The notes: generated by a model not told the origin, from the sequence alone. Positions 8,487 through 18,800 are shown, counted from the first letter of the stretch. The stretch: DNA of 64,000 nucleotides from Sphingobium algorifonticola (GCF_004005485.1 NZ_RZUL01000005.1:62001-126000); one strand, 5' to 3'. Numbers and translations: made by a program.

Positions 8487-11053
8487 GACGCCAGCCCCGC
8501 GGGCAAATGGTTCGTCATGAGCAGGTTGATACTCTCGACGATTTCTAATCCCGTCGCTCTCAGCGGATTCAGCGCGCCCGACCACTCATCGATCTCATAC
8601 AGATCCATATCGAACTTACGCAACTCGTCCAGCCATTCAGTAATGCCATAATTGGCCCGCTTGAGATGAGATGGACCGAATTCCAGGATTACGGATATTT
8701 GAGGATTGGCCCTGAGAGTATTTTCTAACCCCTTCAAAACATTCATTTCCCAACCTTCAACGTCAATCTTTATGACGTCAACTCGTTCGCCGGACAGCAA
8801 TGTGTCCAAAGCAACCACCGGAACATCGACCATGTCCTTGGCATCGTCCAGAGGCAGTATCGAATTGTGGCCGCAGGTGCGGCCGATGTGCAACTTGGCC
8901 TCACCCTTTTCTGCACCAGCGGCACATTCGAGCAGCGTCACGATTTTGTCGACGCCATTAAGCTGGAGAGTTACCTTAAGCGCAGCTATGGTAGATGGCG
9001 TCGGTTCGATCGCCCAGACACGCCCCGCAGTCCCGACCCGACGACTGGCGACCACCGAAAACAAACCCAAATTGGCACCGACGTCAACAAATCGTCCGCC
9101 CGGAATAAGTAACTTGTTCAAAACCGACAGCGTGCCGGGCTCGGGAAGAGTGCCGTCCGAATAATAAGCGATCGCGTCGATATCGCTTTCCGGAATCAAA
9201 AATAGGCCAGCAGAATTTCGGCACACGACGCTTTCTCTCTGCGGCAGGGAAAATACCTGTCTCAACAGCAATGCATCTATCTTTGAAAATGCACTATCAC
9301 TATTTTTCTGCAAAAAATCATATGATTTATCTAAAATATCTCTAATGTTATTTATTTTAATTTCATTTTCGGAAAGTAAAATTTTATTGTTATTTGTAAC
9401 TGCGACGATATCAAGGATACTTTCTTTAAATATTAATTCTATTTTGGATAAGTCTTCCAATTTCACAGAATTGATTTTAATGTAATCAATTATGCTTTTT
9501 AGCTCATTTAATTTTTCGGAATGATCTTTTGCTGCTTCAATGGACCGTGCCATATTTTTATTGAAATCAATTGTATCTTTTTCTTGCTTGTTTTCAATAT
9601 TGCTAATTTTTAATTGACTATCTGAGATATTTTTTTCGACGATCAACAGTAAATTTTCAATGTATTTATGAAAATGATCAATTTGTTTAATATCATGGCT
9701 AATTGAAGATATTTCCTTAGGTATGTCGATAAAATTCAATAATTCACGATATATGACACGTATCAGTTCGGAATTTCCACGAGAATTTTCGTGAATTTTC
9801 ATCTGTTCTGTCAAGATTCTGTTCAAAATCTTATTATTGGATATTGCAGACTGAGAACTTAGCCGTACGTCTTTTGCAGTTTCTAAAATGTTAGAATTGA
9901 GCGATTTGATTGAATGGTCATTTTGTAATGAAATATGACGCAATCTATTAAAATCATCTTTCATTTCTAACAGAGACAATCCTAATCTTGAGAATATCAC
10001 ATTCAACTGATCATAAAAATGTGTAAGTTGCGCATCTGCTATCTCAGCATAATGGCGTGAATGATTTAACTGACTAGATGATGCTTTTTCTAGAAGCGTC
10101 CGTGTTTTTTTCTCACTTTCGATAAGTAGGTCATAGCGACCCAGCAGCTCATCATGTTTCCGCTCTATCCGGTCTATTATCGGTTCCAGGAAATGCCGAT
10201 TATAGAAACCCTGCATATAGGCGATAGCCGCACGAAACAGGCGCGGACTCCGTCGAATGGGAACATCATTACCGCCCATATCGATACGAACGGCATTTTC
10301 CGGAAGGTCCGGGCTATTTCTAGGCCCGGCAATGCTCTCACGGACTTCCGCGTTTGGTGTCCATCGTTCCGCATGCGTAGTTTCTCGATATACGCTAAAG
10401 TCGGCAGCTTGTGGATGCTCCAAAACGGGCAACGCGGACAACGTCCAGGCAGGTGGTAACGTCTCGTCTGGTACCATCGCGTCGTCTGCTGCCGGCGGAG
10501 GTGCTGCGCCTTCGGCGATCGTGTAAGTTATGGGCAATGCGCCTAACTGCCGCTGGAGATCATAAGCCGCGATACTGCCGCGAAGTGCGCGAAACGCAGC
10601 CCTGTTATTCAACTCGTGCGGCCATGCGTCGTGCGCTGCGATATCTATTGCAATGTCGCATCCTCCGGTCTCAAAACGATCACAAAACCAGAAATTGGCT
10701 TCATGCACACATGAGAACCGCAAGATCGCTTTGCCCTCGAACAGCGGCACGGGAACGGTCACAAAATATCGACGTGTTTCTCCGGGGTGGAGGAACGTGC
10801 CGATTTCAGTCCTGATGCCATCGGGCACCACGATGTCGCCATTGGCACTATACCATCGGTATGTCAGGTTAACCGGGTGATTCTTGTCCCAAGTCAGGGG
10901 AGAAGCCGAACCGTTGAATATATCAACCGTACAATCGATCAATGCGAACGGATAAACCGCGAACGTAGACGCAGCAGTTGCTGCAAGGACAACATCTGCG
11001 CCTACCGTCTCCACCGGGGCGATCGAGTACTCAGGCATGTCCGTCCAGTTCAC
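8483..11053 (-). CDS. Beta-sandwich / coiled-coil / FkbM methyltransferase fusion, candidate chain-length terminator
   Basis: An 856-residue protein in three parts. Residues about 20-137 look like a beta-sandwich (HPVNLTYRWYSANGDIVV, then PGETRRYFVTVPVP), similar in style to the carbohydrate-binding C-terminal domain of Wzt. After a Pro/Ala-rich linker, residues about 290-600 are mostly helical, rich in Lys, Glu, Asn, Ile and Leu, and look like a long coiled coil. Residues about 605-850 are an FkbM-type methyltransferase: FVDVGANLGLFSVV (655-668) for SAM and VIKIDVEGWEMNVLKGLE (760-777). The start is GTG; an ATG five codons in (11038) is equally possible. It is first in the six-gene operon. 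The coiled-coil DNA (9254-10186) is far more AT-rich than both flanks. By analogy with WbdD it may cap O-polysaccharide by methylation at a measured length; this is inference. Confidence 0.7.
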   Translation of the reverse strand: MNWTDMPEYSIAPVETVGADVVLAATAASTFAVYPFALIDCTVDIFNGSASPLTWDKNHPVNLTYRWYSANGDIVVPDGIRTEIGTFLHPGETRRYFVTVPVPLFEGKAILRFSCVHEANFWFCDRFETGGCDIAIDIAAHDAWPHELNNRAAFRALRGSIAAYDLQRQLGALPITYTIAEGAAPPPAADDAMVPDETLPPAWTLSALPVLEHPQAADFSVYRETTHAERWTPNAEVRESIAGPRNSPDLPENAVRIDMGGNDVPIRRSPRLFRAAIAYMQGFYNRHFLEPIIDRIERKHDELLGRYDLLIESEKKTRTLLEKASSSQLNHSRHYAEIADAQLTHFYDQLNVIFSRLGLSLLEMKDDFNRLRHISLQNDHSIKSLNSNILETAKDVRLSSQSAISNNKILNRILTEQMKIHENSRGNSELIRVIYRELLNFIDIPKEISSISHDIKQIDHFHKYIENLLLIVEKNISDSQLKISNIENKQEKDTIDFNKNMARSIEAAKDHSEKLNELKSIIDYIKINSVKLEDLSKIELIFKESILDIVAVTNNNKILLSENEIKINNIRDILDKSYDFLQKNSDSAFSKIDALLLRQVFSLPQRESVVCRNSAGLFLIPESDIDAIAYYSDGTLPEPGTLSVLNKLLIPGGRFVDVGANLGLFSVVASRRVGTAGRVWAIEPTPSTIAALKVTLQLNGVDKIVTLLECAAGAEKGEAKLHIGRTCGHNSILPLDDAKDMVDVPVVALDTLLSGERVDVIKIDVEGWEMNVLKGLENTLRANPQISVILEFGPSHLKRANYGITEWLDELRKFDMDLYEIDEWSGALNPLRATGLEIVESINLLMTNHLPAGLAS

Positions 11054-11355
11054 AGTCTATTTGCCAACCATCTGGATTTGGTAGTGAAGTGGGCTTGCTA
11101 CCACGCTGATGGCGGACCCGCGATAAGCAACCTTTCCCACTCTGTCTATTGAAGAAAGGGCATTCCGGCCGAGGCGTCAAACACATGGGCGGTACCATCT
11201 CTGTATCTCATTCAATAATTCAGGGATCGCAGCGCCAGCGGGGCAGTATGGAGCCATTCTCATTATATCGGTTATCCAATCCACCGAGTGATTTTGAGGC
11301 CAACACCGTCAAGTCAAACGTCGATGTGGTGGAAAACGTCCGATGGCAGCTTACT
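11054..11355. other. Intergenic region at right edge of the polysaccharide island
   Basis: About 300 bp between the first gene of the island operon and the end of the pyrC' gene, both on the minus strand. The operon promoter should lie here. I see no recognisable sigma-70 or stress promoter pair, no inverted repeat of note, and no convincing small gene. Confidence 0.35.
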
Positions 11356-12576
11356 TCACCGAAACTGTCCGCCTTTCATAAGCCTGCGGACGCGGCCCTG
11401 AACGGGTACCTTGTCGAACGGCGTGTTTCCGGCGGCTGCCGCCATCCGCGCCGAATCGACGCGCCAGGGGGTGTCGGGATCGATGAAGATGATGTCGGCG
11501 GCCTGACCGGCGCCGAAGGTGCCTGCCTGCACGCCCAATATCCGGGCCGGATGCGCGCTGAGCAGGCGCATCAGGGCATTCATCGTCAGATGCCCCTCCC
11601 GCACGAGATTGAGCGACAGGGCGAGCAGCGTTTCCGCACCCGCCATGCCGGGGCTTGAGTCCGCAAAGGGCAGTCGCTTGTCCTCGGGACCACGGGGATC
11701 GTGGCTCGATGTGATGACGTCGATGGTGCCGTCCGCCACGGCCTGGATGGCCGCCAGCCGATCATCCTCGCTGCGGAGCGGCGGCGAGAGATGCGCGAAG
11801 GTGCGGAAATCGGTGACGGCGATGTCGGACAGGAACAGATAGGCCGGGCTGATGCCGCAGGTGACGTGCAGCCCATCCGCCTTCGCCGCGCGGATCAGGG
11901 CGAATCCACCTGCCGTCGTCACCAGACGGAAGTGGATCGCGGCGCCCGTTTCCCGCGCGAGCATGATGTCGCGGGCGATGGCCATCGCTTCCGCGCAGGC
12001 CGGGGCGGCAGACAGGCCAAGGCGCGTTGCCGTCTCGCCCGATGTCGCCACAGCCTTGCCGGTAAGGCCGCCATCCTCGGCATGGGCGATCACCGTAAGC
12101 CCCAGCGCCGACGCATAGGACAGCACACGCAGCATCACGCCGGAATCGGCGATCCACTGCCGCCCCGTGCCCACCGCGCGCGCGCCCGCCGCCTGCATCA
12201 TGCCGATTTCGGCAAGCTCCACGCCTTTGAGACCGCGGGTGGCCGCGGCGATGGGATGCACCCAGAAATCCGGCTTTCCCGCACGTGTCGCCTGGCGAAT
12301 GAGGCCGACATCGTCGAGCGGCGCGGCCTGATCGGGCATCAGCGCCGCACGCGTGATACCCCCGAAGTGAAAGGCGGGCTTATCGGTGCGGAACACGCCA
12401 AGGTCGATGATGCCCGGCGCAACGATCAGTCCGCCTGCATCGATACGCTCCGCATCGAGTGGAATGGCGATGTCGCCTGCCGCGACGATCGCGTCACCAT
12501 CGATCAATATGCTGCCAGGCATAACGGTGTCGGCATCGGGATCGGCCAGTTGCGCGTTGACGATCGCTAGAGTCAT
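11356..12576 (-). CDS. pyrC: Dihydroorotase-like PyrC', probably non-catalytic
   Basis: A 406-residue amidohydrolase-fold protein of the dihydroorotase family, which closes carbamoyl-aspartate to dihydroorotate in pyrimidine synthesis. The first metal motif is lost: where active enzymes read PGFVDLHVHL, this protein has PGIIDLGVF, so both zinc-binding histidines are replaced by Gly60 and Phe62. A later His (VIAHAEDGG) and the [11 protein letters not shown] segment remain. This resembles the inactive PyrC' (PyrX) partner that assembles with aspartate transcarbamoylase in Pseudomonas. The ATG at 12576 overlaps the pyrB stop by four bases, fitting a fixed PyrB:PyrC' ratio. A separate active dihydroorotase is expected elsewhere in the genome. 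Confidence 0.85.
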   Translation of the reverse strand: MTLAIVNAQLADPDADTVMPGSILIDGDAIVAAGDIAIPLDAERIDAGGLIVAPGIIDLGVFRTDKPAFHFGGITRAALMPDQAAPLDDVGLIRQATRAGKPDFWVHPIAAATRGLKGVELAEIGMMQAAGARAVGTGRQWIADSGVMLRVLSYASALGLTVIAHAEDGGLTGKAVATSGETATRLGLSAAPACAEAMAIARDIMLARETGAAIHFRLVTTAGGFALIRAAKADGLHVTCGISPAYLFLSDIAVTDFRTFAHLSPPLRSEDDRLAAIQAVADGTIDVITSSHDPRGPEDKRLPFADSSPGMAGAETLLALSLNLVREGHLTMNALMRLLSAHPARILGVQAGTFGAGQAADIIFIDPDTPWRVDSARMAAAAGNTPFDKVPVQGRVRRLMKGGQFR

Positions 12577-13580
12577 GCCCAGCCCTCCACGCCGCGCGCG
12601 GCCCGGGTCAGCACATCGAGGCAGGCCATCCGTACTGCGACACCCATTTCGACCTGCTCCGTGATAGCCGAGCGTTCGGGATGATCGGCAACGATGCTGC
12701 TGATTTCGACACCGCGGTTCATGGGTCCGGGGTGCATCACCAGCGCATCGGGCTTCGCCCGTGCCAGTCGTTCGGGCGTCAGGCCATAGAGCATGTGATA
12801 TTCGCGCGGGGAGGGGATGAACGCGCCGTCCATACGCTCGTTCTGAAGGCGCAGCATCATCACCACATCCGCGCCTTCCAGCCCGGCATCCATGTCGGTG
12901 AAGGGCGTGACGCTCATCTGTTCGATTGCCGCGGGCATCAGCGTGGGCGGCGCAATCACGCGGACTTGGGCGCCCAGCGATCCCAGGCACAGTATGTTCG
13001 ATCGCGCGACACGGCTGTGCAGCACATCGCCGCAGATCGCGACGACCAGCCCGGCTATGCTGCCCTTGCGCCGCCGGATGGTTAGCGCATCGAGCAAGCC
13101 CTGGGTCGGATGCTCATGCCATCCGTCGCCCGCGTTCAACACAGGACAACTCACCTTGTCCGCGATCAGGCGCACCGCGCCGGAGCTGCCATGCCGGATA
13201 ACGATCACATCGGCGCGCATCGCATTCAGCGTCATCGCCGTGTCGATCAGCGTTTCGCCTTTCTTCACGCTCGATTGTGCGGCGTGCATGTTGACGACGT
13301 CCGCGCCAAGCCGCTTGCCCGCAATTTCGAACGACAGGAGCGTCCGCGTGCTGTTCTCGAAAAAGGCGTTGATCTGCGTGAGACCACCCAGGCGGTCGTC
13401 ATGCTTGCGGCTGTGCGCGCGATTGACGCCCACCCAGTGCTCCGCCTCATCCAGCAGAAACGATATTTCCCACGGCATCAGGGCCGATATTGCGAGCAAA
13501 TGCCGATGCGGAAACTGCTGACGCCCGGTCAGGCCCGTAGGCATGGTCTGGACGGCGGTCTCGCGAGGCGGCTGCGGCAT
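12573..13580 (-). CDS. pyrB: Aspartate carbamoyltransferase catalytic subunit
   Basis: PyrB condenses carbamoyl phosphate and aspartate, the committed step of pyrimidine synthesis. The 335-residue protein shows the carbamoyl-phosphate loop [13 protein letters not shown] (73-85), [14 protein letters not shown] and [13 protein letters not shown]. Length fits the catalytic chain. I chose the ATG at 13580; a TTG seven codons upstream and an ATG 12 codons downstream are alternatives. It is followed directly by pyrC' with a 4-bp overlap. No pyrI regulatory chain is present, as expected for the PyrB/PyrC' type. Confidence 0.93.
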   Translation of the reverse strand: MPQPPRETAVQTMPTGLTGRQQFPHRHLLAISALMPWEISFLLDEAEHWVGVNRAHSRKHDDRLGGLTQINAFFENSTRTLLSFEIAGKRLGADVVNMHAAQSSVKKGETLIDTAMTLNAMRADVIVIRHGSSGAVRLIADKVSCPVLNAGDGWHEHPTQGLLDALTIRRRKGSIAGLVVAICGDVLHSRVARSNILCLGSLGAQVRVIAPPTLMPAAIEQMSVTPFTDMDAGLEGADVVMMLRLQNERMDGAFIPSPREYHMLYGLTPERLARAKPDALVMHPGPMNRGVEISSIVADHPERSAITEQVEMGVAVRMACLDVLTRAARGVEGWA

Positions 13581-13649
13581 GAAGGGAGGCCTTAGAGGCA
13601 ATTGGCGCGGGAGGGAAGGGGGGCGGCGTCCCCTTGCACGGCCATCGCT

Positions 13650-14108
13650 TTATCCGCGCAAAGCGTCAACGGCCCCCTGGAGGATGTAGCTGGCCGCCAG
13701 CTTGTCGACCAGAACGTCGCGGCGGGCGCGGCTGGCGTCGGCGGCGATCAGGGTGCGGGTCACCGCCTGCGTCGACCAGCGTTCGTCCCACAGCAGGATC
13801 GGCAGGCCCAGATCAGCGAGATTATGGGCAAAGGCGCGCGATGACTGGCTGCGCGGAGACTCGCTGCCATCAAGGTTGAATGGCAGCCCTATGACGATGC
13901 CCTTCACTTGCTGCTCCCCGATGAAGCCGACAATTGTTGCCTTGTCCTTCATGAACTTGCCGCGGGTGATGGTATGAGCCGGACTTGCGATCACCCAGCC
14001 CGCATCGCACAGCGCCAGACCGACCGTCTTCGTGCCGACGTCCATGCCGATCAGCCTTCCACCAACGGGCAATGCCGCGCGAAACGCCGCGCGATCTGCG
14101 GTAATCAA
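13650..14108 (-). CDS. ruvX: YqgF/RuvX family nuclease (putative Holliday junction resolvase)
   Basis: A 152-residue RNase H-fold protein. [17 protein letters not shown] (20-36) carries the first catalytic Asp, LLWDERWST the Glu, and [14 protein letters not shown] the last Asp. The family was named a putative Holliday-junction resolvase; E. coli YqgF acts in 16S rRNA 5'-end processing, so that may be the real role. The best start is a TTG at 14108 whose TTGA overlaps the stop of the upstream DUF3089 gene. An internal ATG just before the first Asp motif would cut off the first beta strand. About 70 bp separate it from pyrB downstream on the same strand. Confidence 0.88.
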   Translation of the reverse strand: MITADRAAFRAALPVGGRLIGMDVGTKTVGLALCDAGWVIASPAHTITRGKFMKDKATIVGFIGEQQVKGIVIGLPFNLDGSESPRSQSSRAFAHNLADLGLPILLWDERWSTQAVTRTLIAADASRARRDVLVDKLAASYILQGAVDALRG

Positions 14109-15241
14109 CGCTCTTTCAGAAATGACAACAGCCTTTCGCGCGCATCCACCCGGATATTGGCCCAGAACAGAGCATAGTCATAGACGTGATAATTGTTGCC
14201 TGGCAGCGCATAGGGGCCAAGATCGGGCGGATCGCCGATCAGCAGGAAACCGTCCTTGCCGCAGCGGGCAGGCACAGCACGCGGCACGAGAACCGGATTC
14301 TCCTCGTCAGCGCGTCCATCGAGCGTGCCGAGGTTCAGGCTGGCCGCCGCCGCGCTGTCGGGCTTGCCTGTCAGCGGATTGATGCAGAGCATTCTGGTGC
14401 CCATGCGCGGTTTGCCGGTGTAGCCCTGTCCACCATCATAGACGCGCTGAATGGCCGAAGGATCGGCAGGCTCGGCAAAGCTCTGCCAGCTCAGGATGCA
14501 GCCGGACTGTCCCTTGGCCGTGCAGGCCGGAAGGCCGAGCGCGGGGACATCAGCCTCCAGCGACACGGGCCAGCCGATCACATAGGCTGCGACAATGCGC
14601 TGCGCGAGTGGGGTTCCTGCGACTTTGTCCTTCAACAGGCGCAGCAGGTGCAACGACCCCTGGCTATGCCCGGCGAGCACTATCGGGCCATCAGGGTTGG
14701 CCGCGAGAAAGGTCTCGAAGGCGCGCGCAACATCGCCATAGGCGGCGTTTATGGCGCGCTGTCCCTCGGGCTTTTCGGTCAGAAATGCCCCGAAATGCGC
14801 CTGCCGATAGCGCGGTGCCCAAATCGCGCCGATACCGTTGAAGGCGCTCGCCTGCCCGGCGACGAACCGGGCCGCCATGGTGCGCGAATCTGCATCATTG
14901 AGCGGTGCGTTCCACTGCGCCAGATTGGCCGTCGCCAGATAGCTGGTCGGATGAACGAAGAAAATCGCAGCGGGCTGCGGAACGGCGCCGTCGCGCGTAC
15001 CCGCCGGGCGCCAAAGCGCGGGATTGCCTTGAGCGATGTCGGGACGGGCGATCCAATGGTCGCTACGGCCATAGGCATCCTGCCCCAGCGGCTCCGGCGC
15101 GCGGAAGGCCCGGGAAGGGACCATCGTCGCATTGATGAGCTGTTGCCCCCAGATGCGATAGGCAAAGGCAGACGCGATCGCCAGCACGATCAGGATTGCA
15201 ACGACATAGAGGAACTTTCTGGCCAAACGGCACTCCGACAT
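14105..15241 (-). CDS. DUF3089-type alpha/beta hydrolase with N-terminal membrane anchor
   Basis: A 378-residue protein. The N-terminus ([20 protein letters not shown]) is a basic stretch and one transmembrane helix, either an anchor or an uncleaved signal. The rest matches DUF3089: [20 protein letters not shown], a nucleophile elbow [32 protein letters not shown] with conserved Cys, and a C-terminal [15 protein letters not shown] holding the likely catalytic His. The family is classed with lipases and esterases; no substrate is established that I can name. The ATG at 15241 is chosen because residues upstream of it look like non-coding sequence. It is divergent from gatC, with about 180 bp between the starts. 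Confidence 0.75.
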   Translation of the reverse strand: MSECRLARKFLYVVAILIVLAIASAFAYRIWGQQLINATMVPSRAFRAPEPLGQDAYGRSDHWIARPDIAQGNPALWRPAGTRDGAVPQPAAIFFVHPTSYLATANLAQWNAPLNDADSRTMAARFVAGQASAFNGIGAIWAPRYRQAHFGAFLTEKPEGQRAINAAYGDVARAFETFLAANPDGPIVLAGHSQGSLHLLRLLKDKVAGTPLAQRIVAAYVIGWPVSLEADVPALGLPACTAKGQSGCILSWQSFAEPADPSAIQRVYDGGQGYTGKPRMGTRMLCINPLTGKPDSAAAASLNLGTLDGRADEENPVLVPRAVPARCGKDGFLLIGDPPDLGPYALPGNNYHVYDYALFWANIRVDARERLLSFLKER

Positions 15242-15420
15242 ATTGCAGTGCAGCATGGCACAGTGAGGCGCAATCGCTTTTGCGCATCTCGCCCATGCGT
15301 TTATTGCAATCGCGCCTATCCTGTCCCATGGCCCGGGGCAATGATGCTTGATGCCGCGCCAGCGCGATGGTAGCGCGCCGAGCCAGAGATCGCCTGCCAT
15401 CCGGGCGAATGGGAAGCTGA

Positions 15421-15708
15421 ATGTCTGTCGACCTGCAAACCGTGAAGAAGATTGCCAGCCTGGCGCGCATTTCCGTAACCGACGGAGACGCGCAGGCGAT
15501 GGTGCCGGAACTCAACAACATCCTGGGGTGGGTTGAGCAACTGGGCGAAGTGGATGTCTCCGGCATAGAGCCGATGACCGCCGTGATCCCCAACACGTCG
15601 CGCCTGCGCGACGACGTCGTGACCGACGGCAATGTGCGTGACAAGGTGCTGGCCAATGCACCGCAGGCCGAACAGGGCTTTTTCGCTGTGCCCAAGGTGA
15701 TCGAATGA
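15421..15708 (+). CDS. gatC: Asp-tRNA(Asn)/Glu-tRNA(Gln) amidotransferase subunit C
   Basis: A 95-residue protein with the GatC pattern: [12 protein letters not shown] at the start, [22 protein letters not shown] in the middle (read in two parts), [20 protein letters not shown], and a C-terminal [10 protein letters not shown]. GatC is the small scaffold that wraps GatA and GatB in the complex that converts Glu-tRNA(Gln), and often Asp-tRNA(Asn), to the amide form. The stop overlaps the gatA start (GAATGATGA), so translation is coupled. The presence of gatCAB suggests indirect Gln-tRNA formation, common in alphaproteobacteria. Confidence 0.95.
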   Translation: MSVDLQTVKKIASLARISVTDGDAQAMVPELNNILGWVEQLGEVDVSGIEPMTAVIPNTSRLRDDVVTDGNVRDKVLANAPQAEQGFFAVPKVIE

Positions 15709-17189
15709 TGACTGACCTCACCAACCTCACCGTTGCCGAAATCCGCGACGGCTTCCGCGCAGGGGATTTCACGGCACGCGAAGTGGCTGAGGGCTTCAAT
15801 GCCAATGTCGCCGCCGCAAAGGCGCTGAATGCCTTCATCGTCGAAACGCCGGACAAGGCGCTGGATGCCGCCGATGCTGCCGACTCGGCGCGGGCTTCGG
15901 GCGATCTCAAGCCGCTTTCCGGCGTGCCGATAGGCATGAAGGATCTGTTCTGCACGGAAGGCGTGCAGACGACGGCCGCCAGCCATATTCTCGAAGGGTT
16001 CGTGCCGACCTATGAATCCACGGTATCGGGCAAGCTGTGGGCGGCGGGTGCGGGGATGCTGGGGAAGCTGAACCTTGACCAGTTTGCCATGGGATCGTCC
16101 AACGAAACCAGCTATTTTGGTAATGTCATCAGCCCGTGGAAGCGCAACGATGGCGGCAACGCCGCGCTCGCGCCGGGTGGATCGTCTGGCGGGAGCGCCG
16201 CTGCGATTTCCGCGCGGCTGTGTCCTGCGGCCACCGGCACCGATACCGGCGGGTCGATCCGTCAGCCTGCTGCCTTCGTCGGCATCAGCGGGATCAAGCC
16301 GACCTATGGCCGCTGTTCGCGTTGGGGCGTCGTTGCCTTTGCCTCGTCGCTCGATCAGGCGGGGCCGATGGCGCGCACCGTGCGCGACAATGCGATCCTG
16401 CTGGAAGCGATGTCCGGTTTCGATCCCAAGGACTCGACATCGCTCGACTTGCCGGTTCCCGCTTGGGAAGCCGGATTGTCGAGCGATCTGAAAGGCAAGC
16501 GCGTCGGCATTCCTCAGGAATATCGTGTTGAGGGCATGCCTGCCGAAATCGACGCCTTGTGGGAAAAGGGCATTGCGTATCTGAAGGATGCAGGTGCTGA
16601 GATCGTCGAAGTCTCGCTGCCGCACACCCAATATGCGCTGCCGACCTATTACATCATCGCGCCAGCCGAGGCGTCGTCCAATCTGGCGCGCTATGATGGC
16701 GTGCGTTTCGGTCTGCGTGATCTGCCTGACGGCGCGGGATTGCAGGACATGTATGCCGCGACGCGCGCCGCCGGGTTCGGGCCGGAAGTCAAGCGCCGCA
16801 TCATGATCGGCACTTATGTGCTGAGTGCCGGCTTCTACGACGCCTATTATACGCAGGCGCAGAAGGTCCGCACCCTCATCGCACGCGATTTCGATCGGGC
16901 CTGGGAAAGCTGCGACCTGCTGCTGACGCCGACCGCGCCTTCCGCGGCCTTCGCGCTGGGCGAGAAGCAGGCCGATCCTTTGGCGATGTATCTCAACGAC
17001 GTGTTCACCGTCCCTGCGTCGCTCGCGGGATTGCCCGCCATGTCGGTGCCGGGCGGTCTGGACGCGCAGGGCTTGCCGCTGGGCCTTCAGATCATCGGCA
17101 AGGCGCTCGACGAACAGGGCGTGCTGAACGCCGCACTTGCCATAGAGGAACGCGCAGGCTTCACGGCACGGCCGGACAAGTGGTGGTGA
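15705..17189 (+). CDS. gatA: Asp-tRNA(Asn)/Glu-tRNA(Gln) amidotransferase subunit A
   Basis: GatA, 494 residues, is the amidase that releases ammonia from glutamine for tRNA amidation. The Ser-cisSer-Lys triad is visible: Lys79 in [10 protein letters not shown], the cis-Ser in [13 protein letters not shown] (near 160) and the nucleophile Ser184 in [14 protein letters not shown]. The glycine-rich amidase signature and C-terminal [10 protein letters not shown] and [15 protein letters not shown] segments are intact. The ATG at 15705 overlaps the end of gatC by four bases. A 99-bp gap with an inverted repeat separates it from gatB. Confidence 0.96.
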   Translation: MMTDLTNLTVAEIRDGFRAGDFTAREVAEGFNANVAAAKALNAFIVETPDKALDAADAADSARASGDLKPLSGVPIGMKDLFCTEGVQTTAASHILEGFVPTYESTVSGKLWAAGAGMLGKLNLDQFAMGSSNETSYFGNVISPWKRNDGGNAALAPGGSSGGSAAAISARLCPAATGTDTGGSIRQPAAFVGISGIKPTYGRCSRWGVVAFASSLDQAGPMARTVRDNAILLEAMSGFDPKDSTSLDLPVPAWEAGLSSDLKGKRVGIPQEYRVEGMPAEIDALWEKGIAYLKDAGAEIVEVSLPHTQYALPTYYIIAPAEASSNLARYDGVRFGLRDLPDGAGLQDMYAATRAAGFGPEVKRRIMIGTYVLSAGFYDAYYTQAQKVRTLIARDFDRAWESCDLLLTPTAPSAAFALGEKQADPLAMYLNDVFTVPASLAGLPAMSVPGGLDAQGLPLGLQIIGKALDEQGVLNAALAIEERAGFTARPDKWW

Positions 17190-17199
17190 CAAAGTGGCG

Positions 17200-17277
17200 T
17201 CATGCCAGCGCAGGCTGGCATCTCACTGCCTTTGTCGGGACATTAGAAAAGAGAGATCCCAGCCTACGCTGGGATGG
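17200..17277. repeat. Imperfect inverted repeat between gatA and gatB
   Basis: Two 25-base arms, 17200-17224 and 17253-17277, are reverse complements with four mismatches by my count. Each arm contains its own smaller palindrome of the CCAGCG...GGCTGG type, so the element folds into nested hairpins. It looks like a dispersed palindromic unit rather than a terminator: there is no T-run, and gatB follows at once. Confidence 0.6.
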
Positions 17278-17288
17278 CGGTGTAAAAC

Positions 17289-18791
17289 ATGACTGAATCA
17301 ACCTATCGTATCCAGGGCGCCACGGGCGAGTGGGAAGTCATCGTCGGGCTGGAGGTTCATGCCCAGATCACGACCAACGCCAAACTGTTTTCCGGTGCGG
17401 CGACGCGGTTCGGTGCGGAACCGAATACGCAGGTGAGCCTGGTCGATGCGGCGATGCCCGGCATGCTACCCGTGCCCAACCGCGAATGCATCCGGCAGGC
17501 AGTGCGCACGGGCATGGCGATCGAGGCACAGATCAACCGCTGGTCGCGCTTCGACCGGAAGAATTATTTCTACGCCGACCTGCCGCAGGGCTATCAGATC
17601 AGTCAGCTCTACCACCCGATCGTCGGCGAAGGGCAGATCGAGGTGACGCTGGACGAGAAAGACCCGGACAGCGCCACGAAAGTGATCGGCATAGAGCGCA
17701 TCCATGTCGAGCAGGATGCCGGCAAGCTGATGCACGATCAGCATCCCACGCGCAGTTATGTCGATCTCAACCGGTCCGGCGTTGCGCTCATGGAAATCGT
17801 GTCAAAGCCAGACATGCGTTCCCCAGCGGAAGCAGGGGCTTATGTGAAGAAGCTGCGATCAATCCTGCGCTATGTCGGTTCCTGCGATGGCAATATGGAA
17901 GAAGGCTCCATGCGCGCGGACGTGAACGTCAGCGTGCGTCGGCCGGGCGAAGCCTTCGGTACGCGCACGGAAACCAAGAACGTCAATTCCGTCCGCTTCG
18001 TGATGGCCGTGGTGGAGTATGAAGCGAACCGGCAGGTCGATGTGCTCGAAAGCGGCGGCACGATCGTGCAGGAAACGCGCCTCTACGATCCCGACCGGAA
18101 CGAGACCCGGTCGATGCGGTCGAAGGAGGATGCCCACGACTATCGCTATTTCCCCGATCCCGACCTTTTGCCGCTGGAACTGGACGATGCGTTTCTCGCC
18201 GAATGTCGCGCGTCGCTGCCCGAACTGCCGGACGCCAAACGCAAGCGGTACGAAACGGCGCTCGGCCTTTCTGCCTATAACGCGGCCGTTCTGACGGCAG
18301 AGGCGGAAACGGCGCGCTGGTTCGAGACGCTGATCGCGGAAAGCGCGCGCATCCAGGGGAAAAGCGAAAGCGACGTGGCGAAGGCGGCGTCCAACTGGCT
18401 GCTGTCCGAATTGTTCGGCGCGCTCAATCGTCTTGGCAAGGATCTGGAGACAAGCCCCGTCAGCCCGACGCAGGGCGCGGAACTGCTGGCGCTCGTTGCG
18501 GACGGGACGCTATCGGGCAGCCTCGCCAAGCAAGTATTTGAGATCATGCTGGAAACCGGCGACACGGCTGGCAAGATCGTCGAGGAAAAGGGCCTGAAGC
18601 AGACATCCGACACCGGCGCGATCGAGGCAGCTGCAGCGCAGGTGATCGCCGCCAACGCCGACAAGGTGGAACAGTATCGCGGCGGCAAGGAAGCCCTGTT
18701 CGGCTTCTTCGTCGGGCAGACGATGAAGGCAATGGGGGGCAAGGCCAATCCCAAGGTCGTCAATGAGATATTGAAGACGATGCTGGGGTGA
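17289..18791 (+). CDS. gatB: Asp-tRNA(Asn)/Glu-tRNA(Gln) amidotransferase subunit B
   Basis: GatB, 500 residues, binds the misacylated tRNA, phosphorylates the side-chain carboxyl and transfers ammonia from GatA. The start of the catalytic domain [12 protein letters not shown] is intact, as are [51 protein letters not shown] and [15 protein letters not shown]. The C-terminal YqeY-like tRNA-binding domain covers roughly the last 150 residues and ends in the usual [19 protein letters not shown]-rich hairpin with a short T-run follows the stop. Confidence 0.96.
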   Translation: MTESTYRIQGATGEWEVIVGLEVHAQITTNAKLFSGAATRFGAEPNTQVSLVDAAMPGMLPVPNRECIRQAVRTGMAIEAQINRWSRFDRKNYFYADLPQGYQISQLYHPIVGEGQIEVTLDEKDPDSATKVIGIERIHVEQDAGKLMHDQHPTRSYVDLNRSGVALMEIVSKPDMRSPAEAGAYVKKLRSILRYVGSCDGNMEEGSMRADVNVSVRRPGEAFGTRTETKNVNSVRFVMAVVEYEANRQVDVLESGGTIVQETRLYDPDRNETRSMRSKEDAHDYRYFPDPDLLPLELDDAFLAECRASLPELPDAKRKRYETALGLSAYNAAVLTAEAETARWFETLIAESARIQGKSESDVAKAASNWLLSELFGALNRLGKDLETSPVSPTQGAELLALVADGTLSGSLAKQVFEIMLETGDTAGKIVEEKGLKQTSDTGAIEAAAAQVIAANADKVEQYRGGKEALFGFFVGQTMKAMGGKANPKVVNEILKTMLG

Positions 18792-18800
18792 GCGATCTCC

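Noticed and set aside
12577..12990. An in-frame extension of pyrC' of 138 codons upstream of its ATG.
   Set aside because: It lies wholly inside pyrB in another frame and has shadow composition; the ATG at 12576 with 4-bp overlap is a far better start.
15063..17192. A 709-codon open frame on the minus strand opposite gatC and gatA.
   Set aside because: gatC and gatA on the plus strand have complete family motifs; the antisense frame is Arg/His/Gly-rich and arises from GC-rich codon bias.
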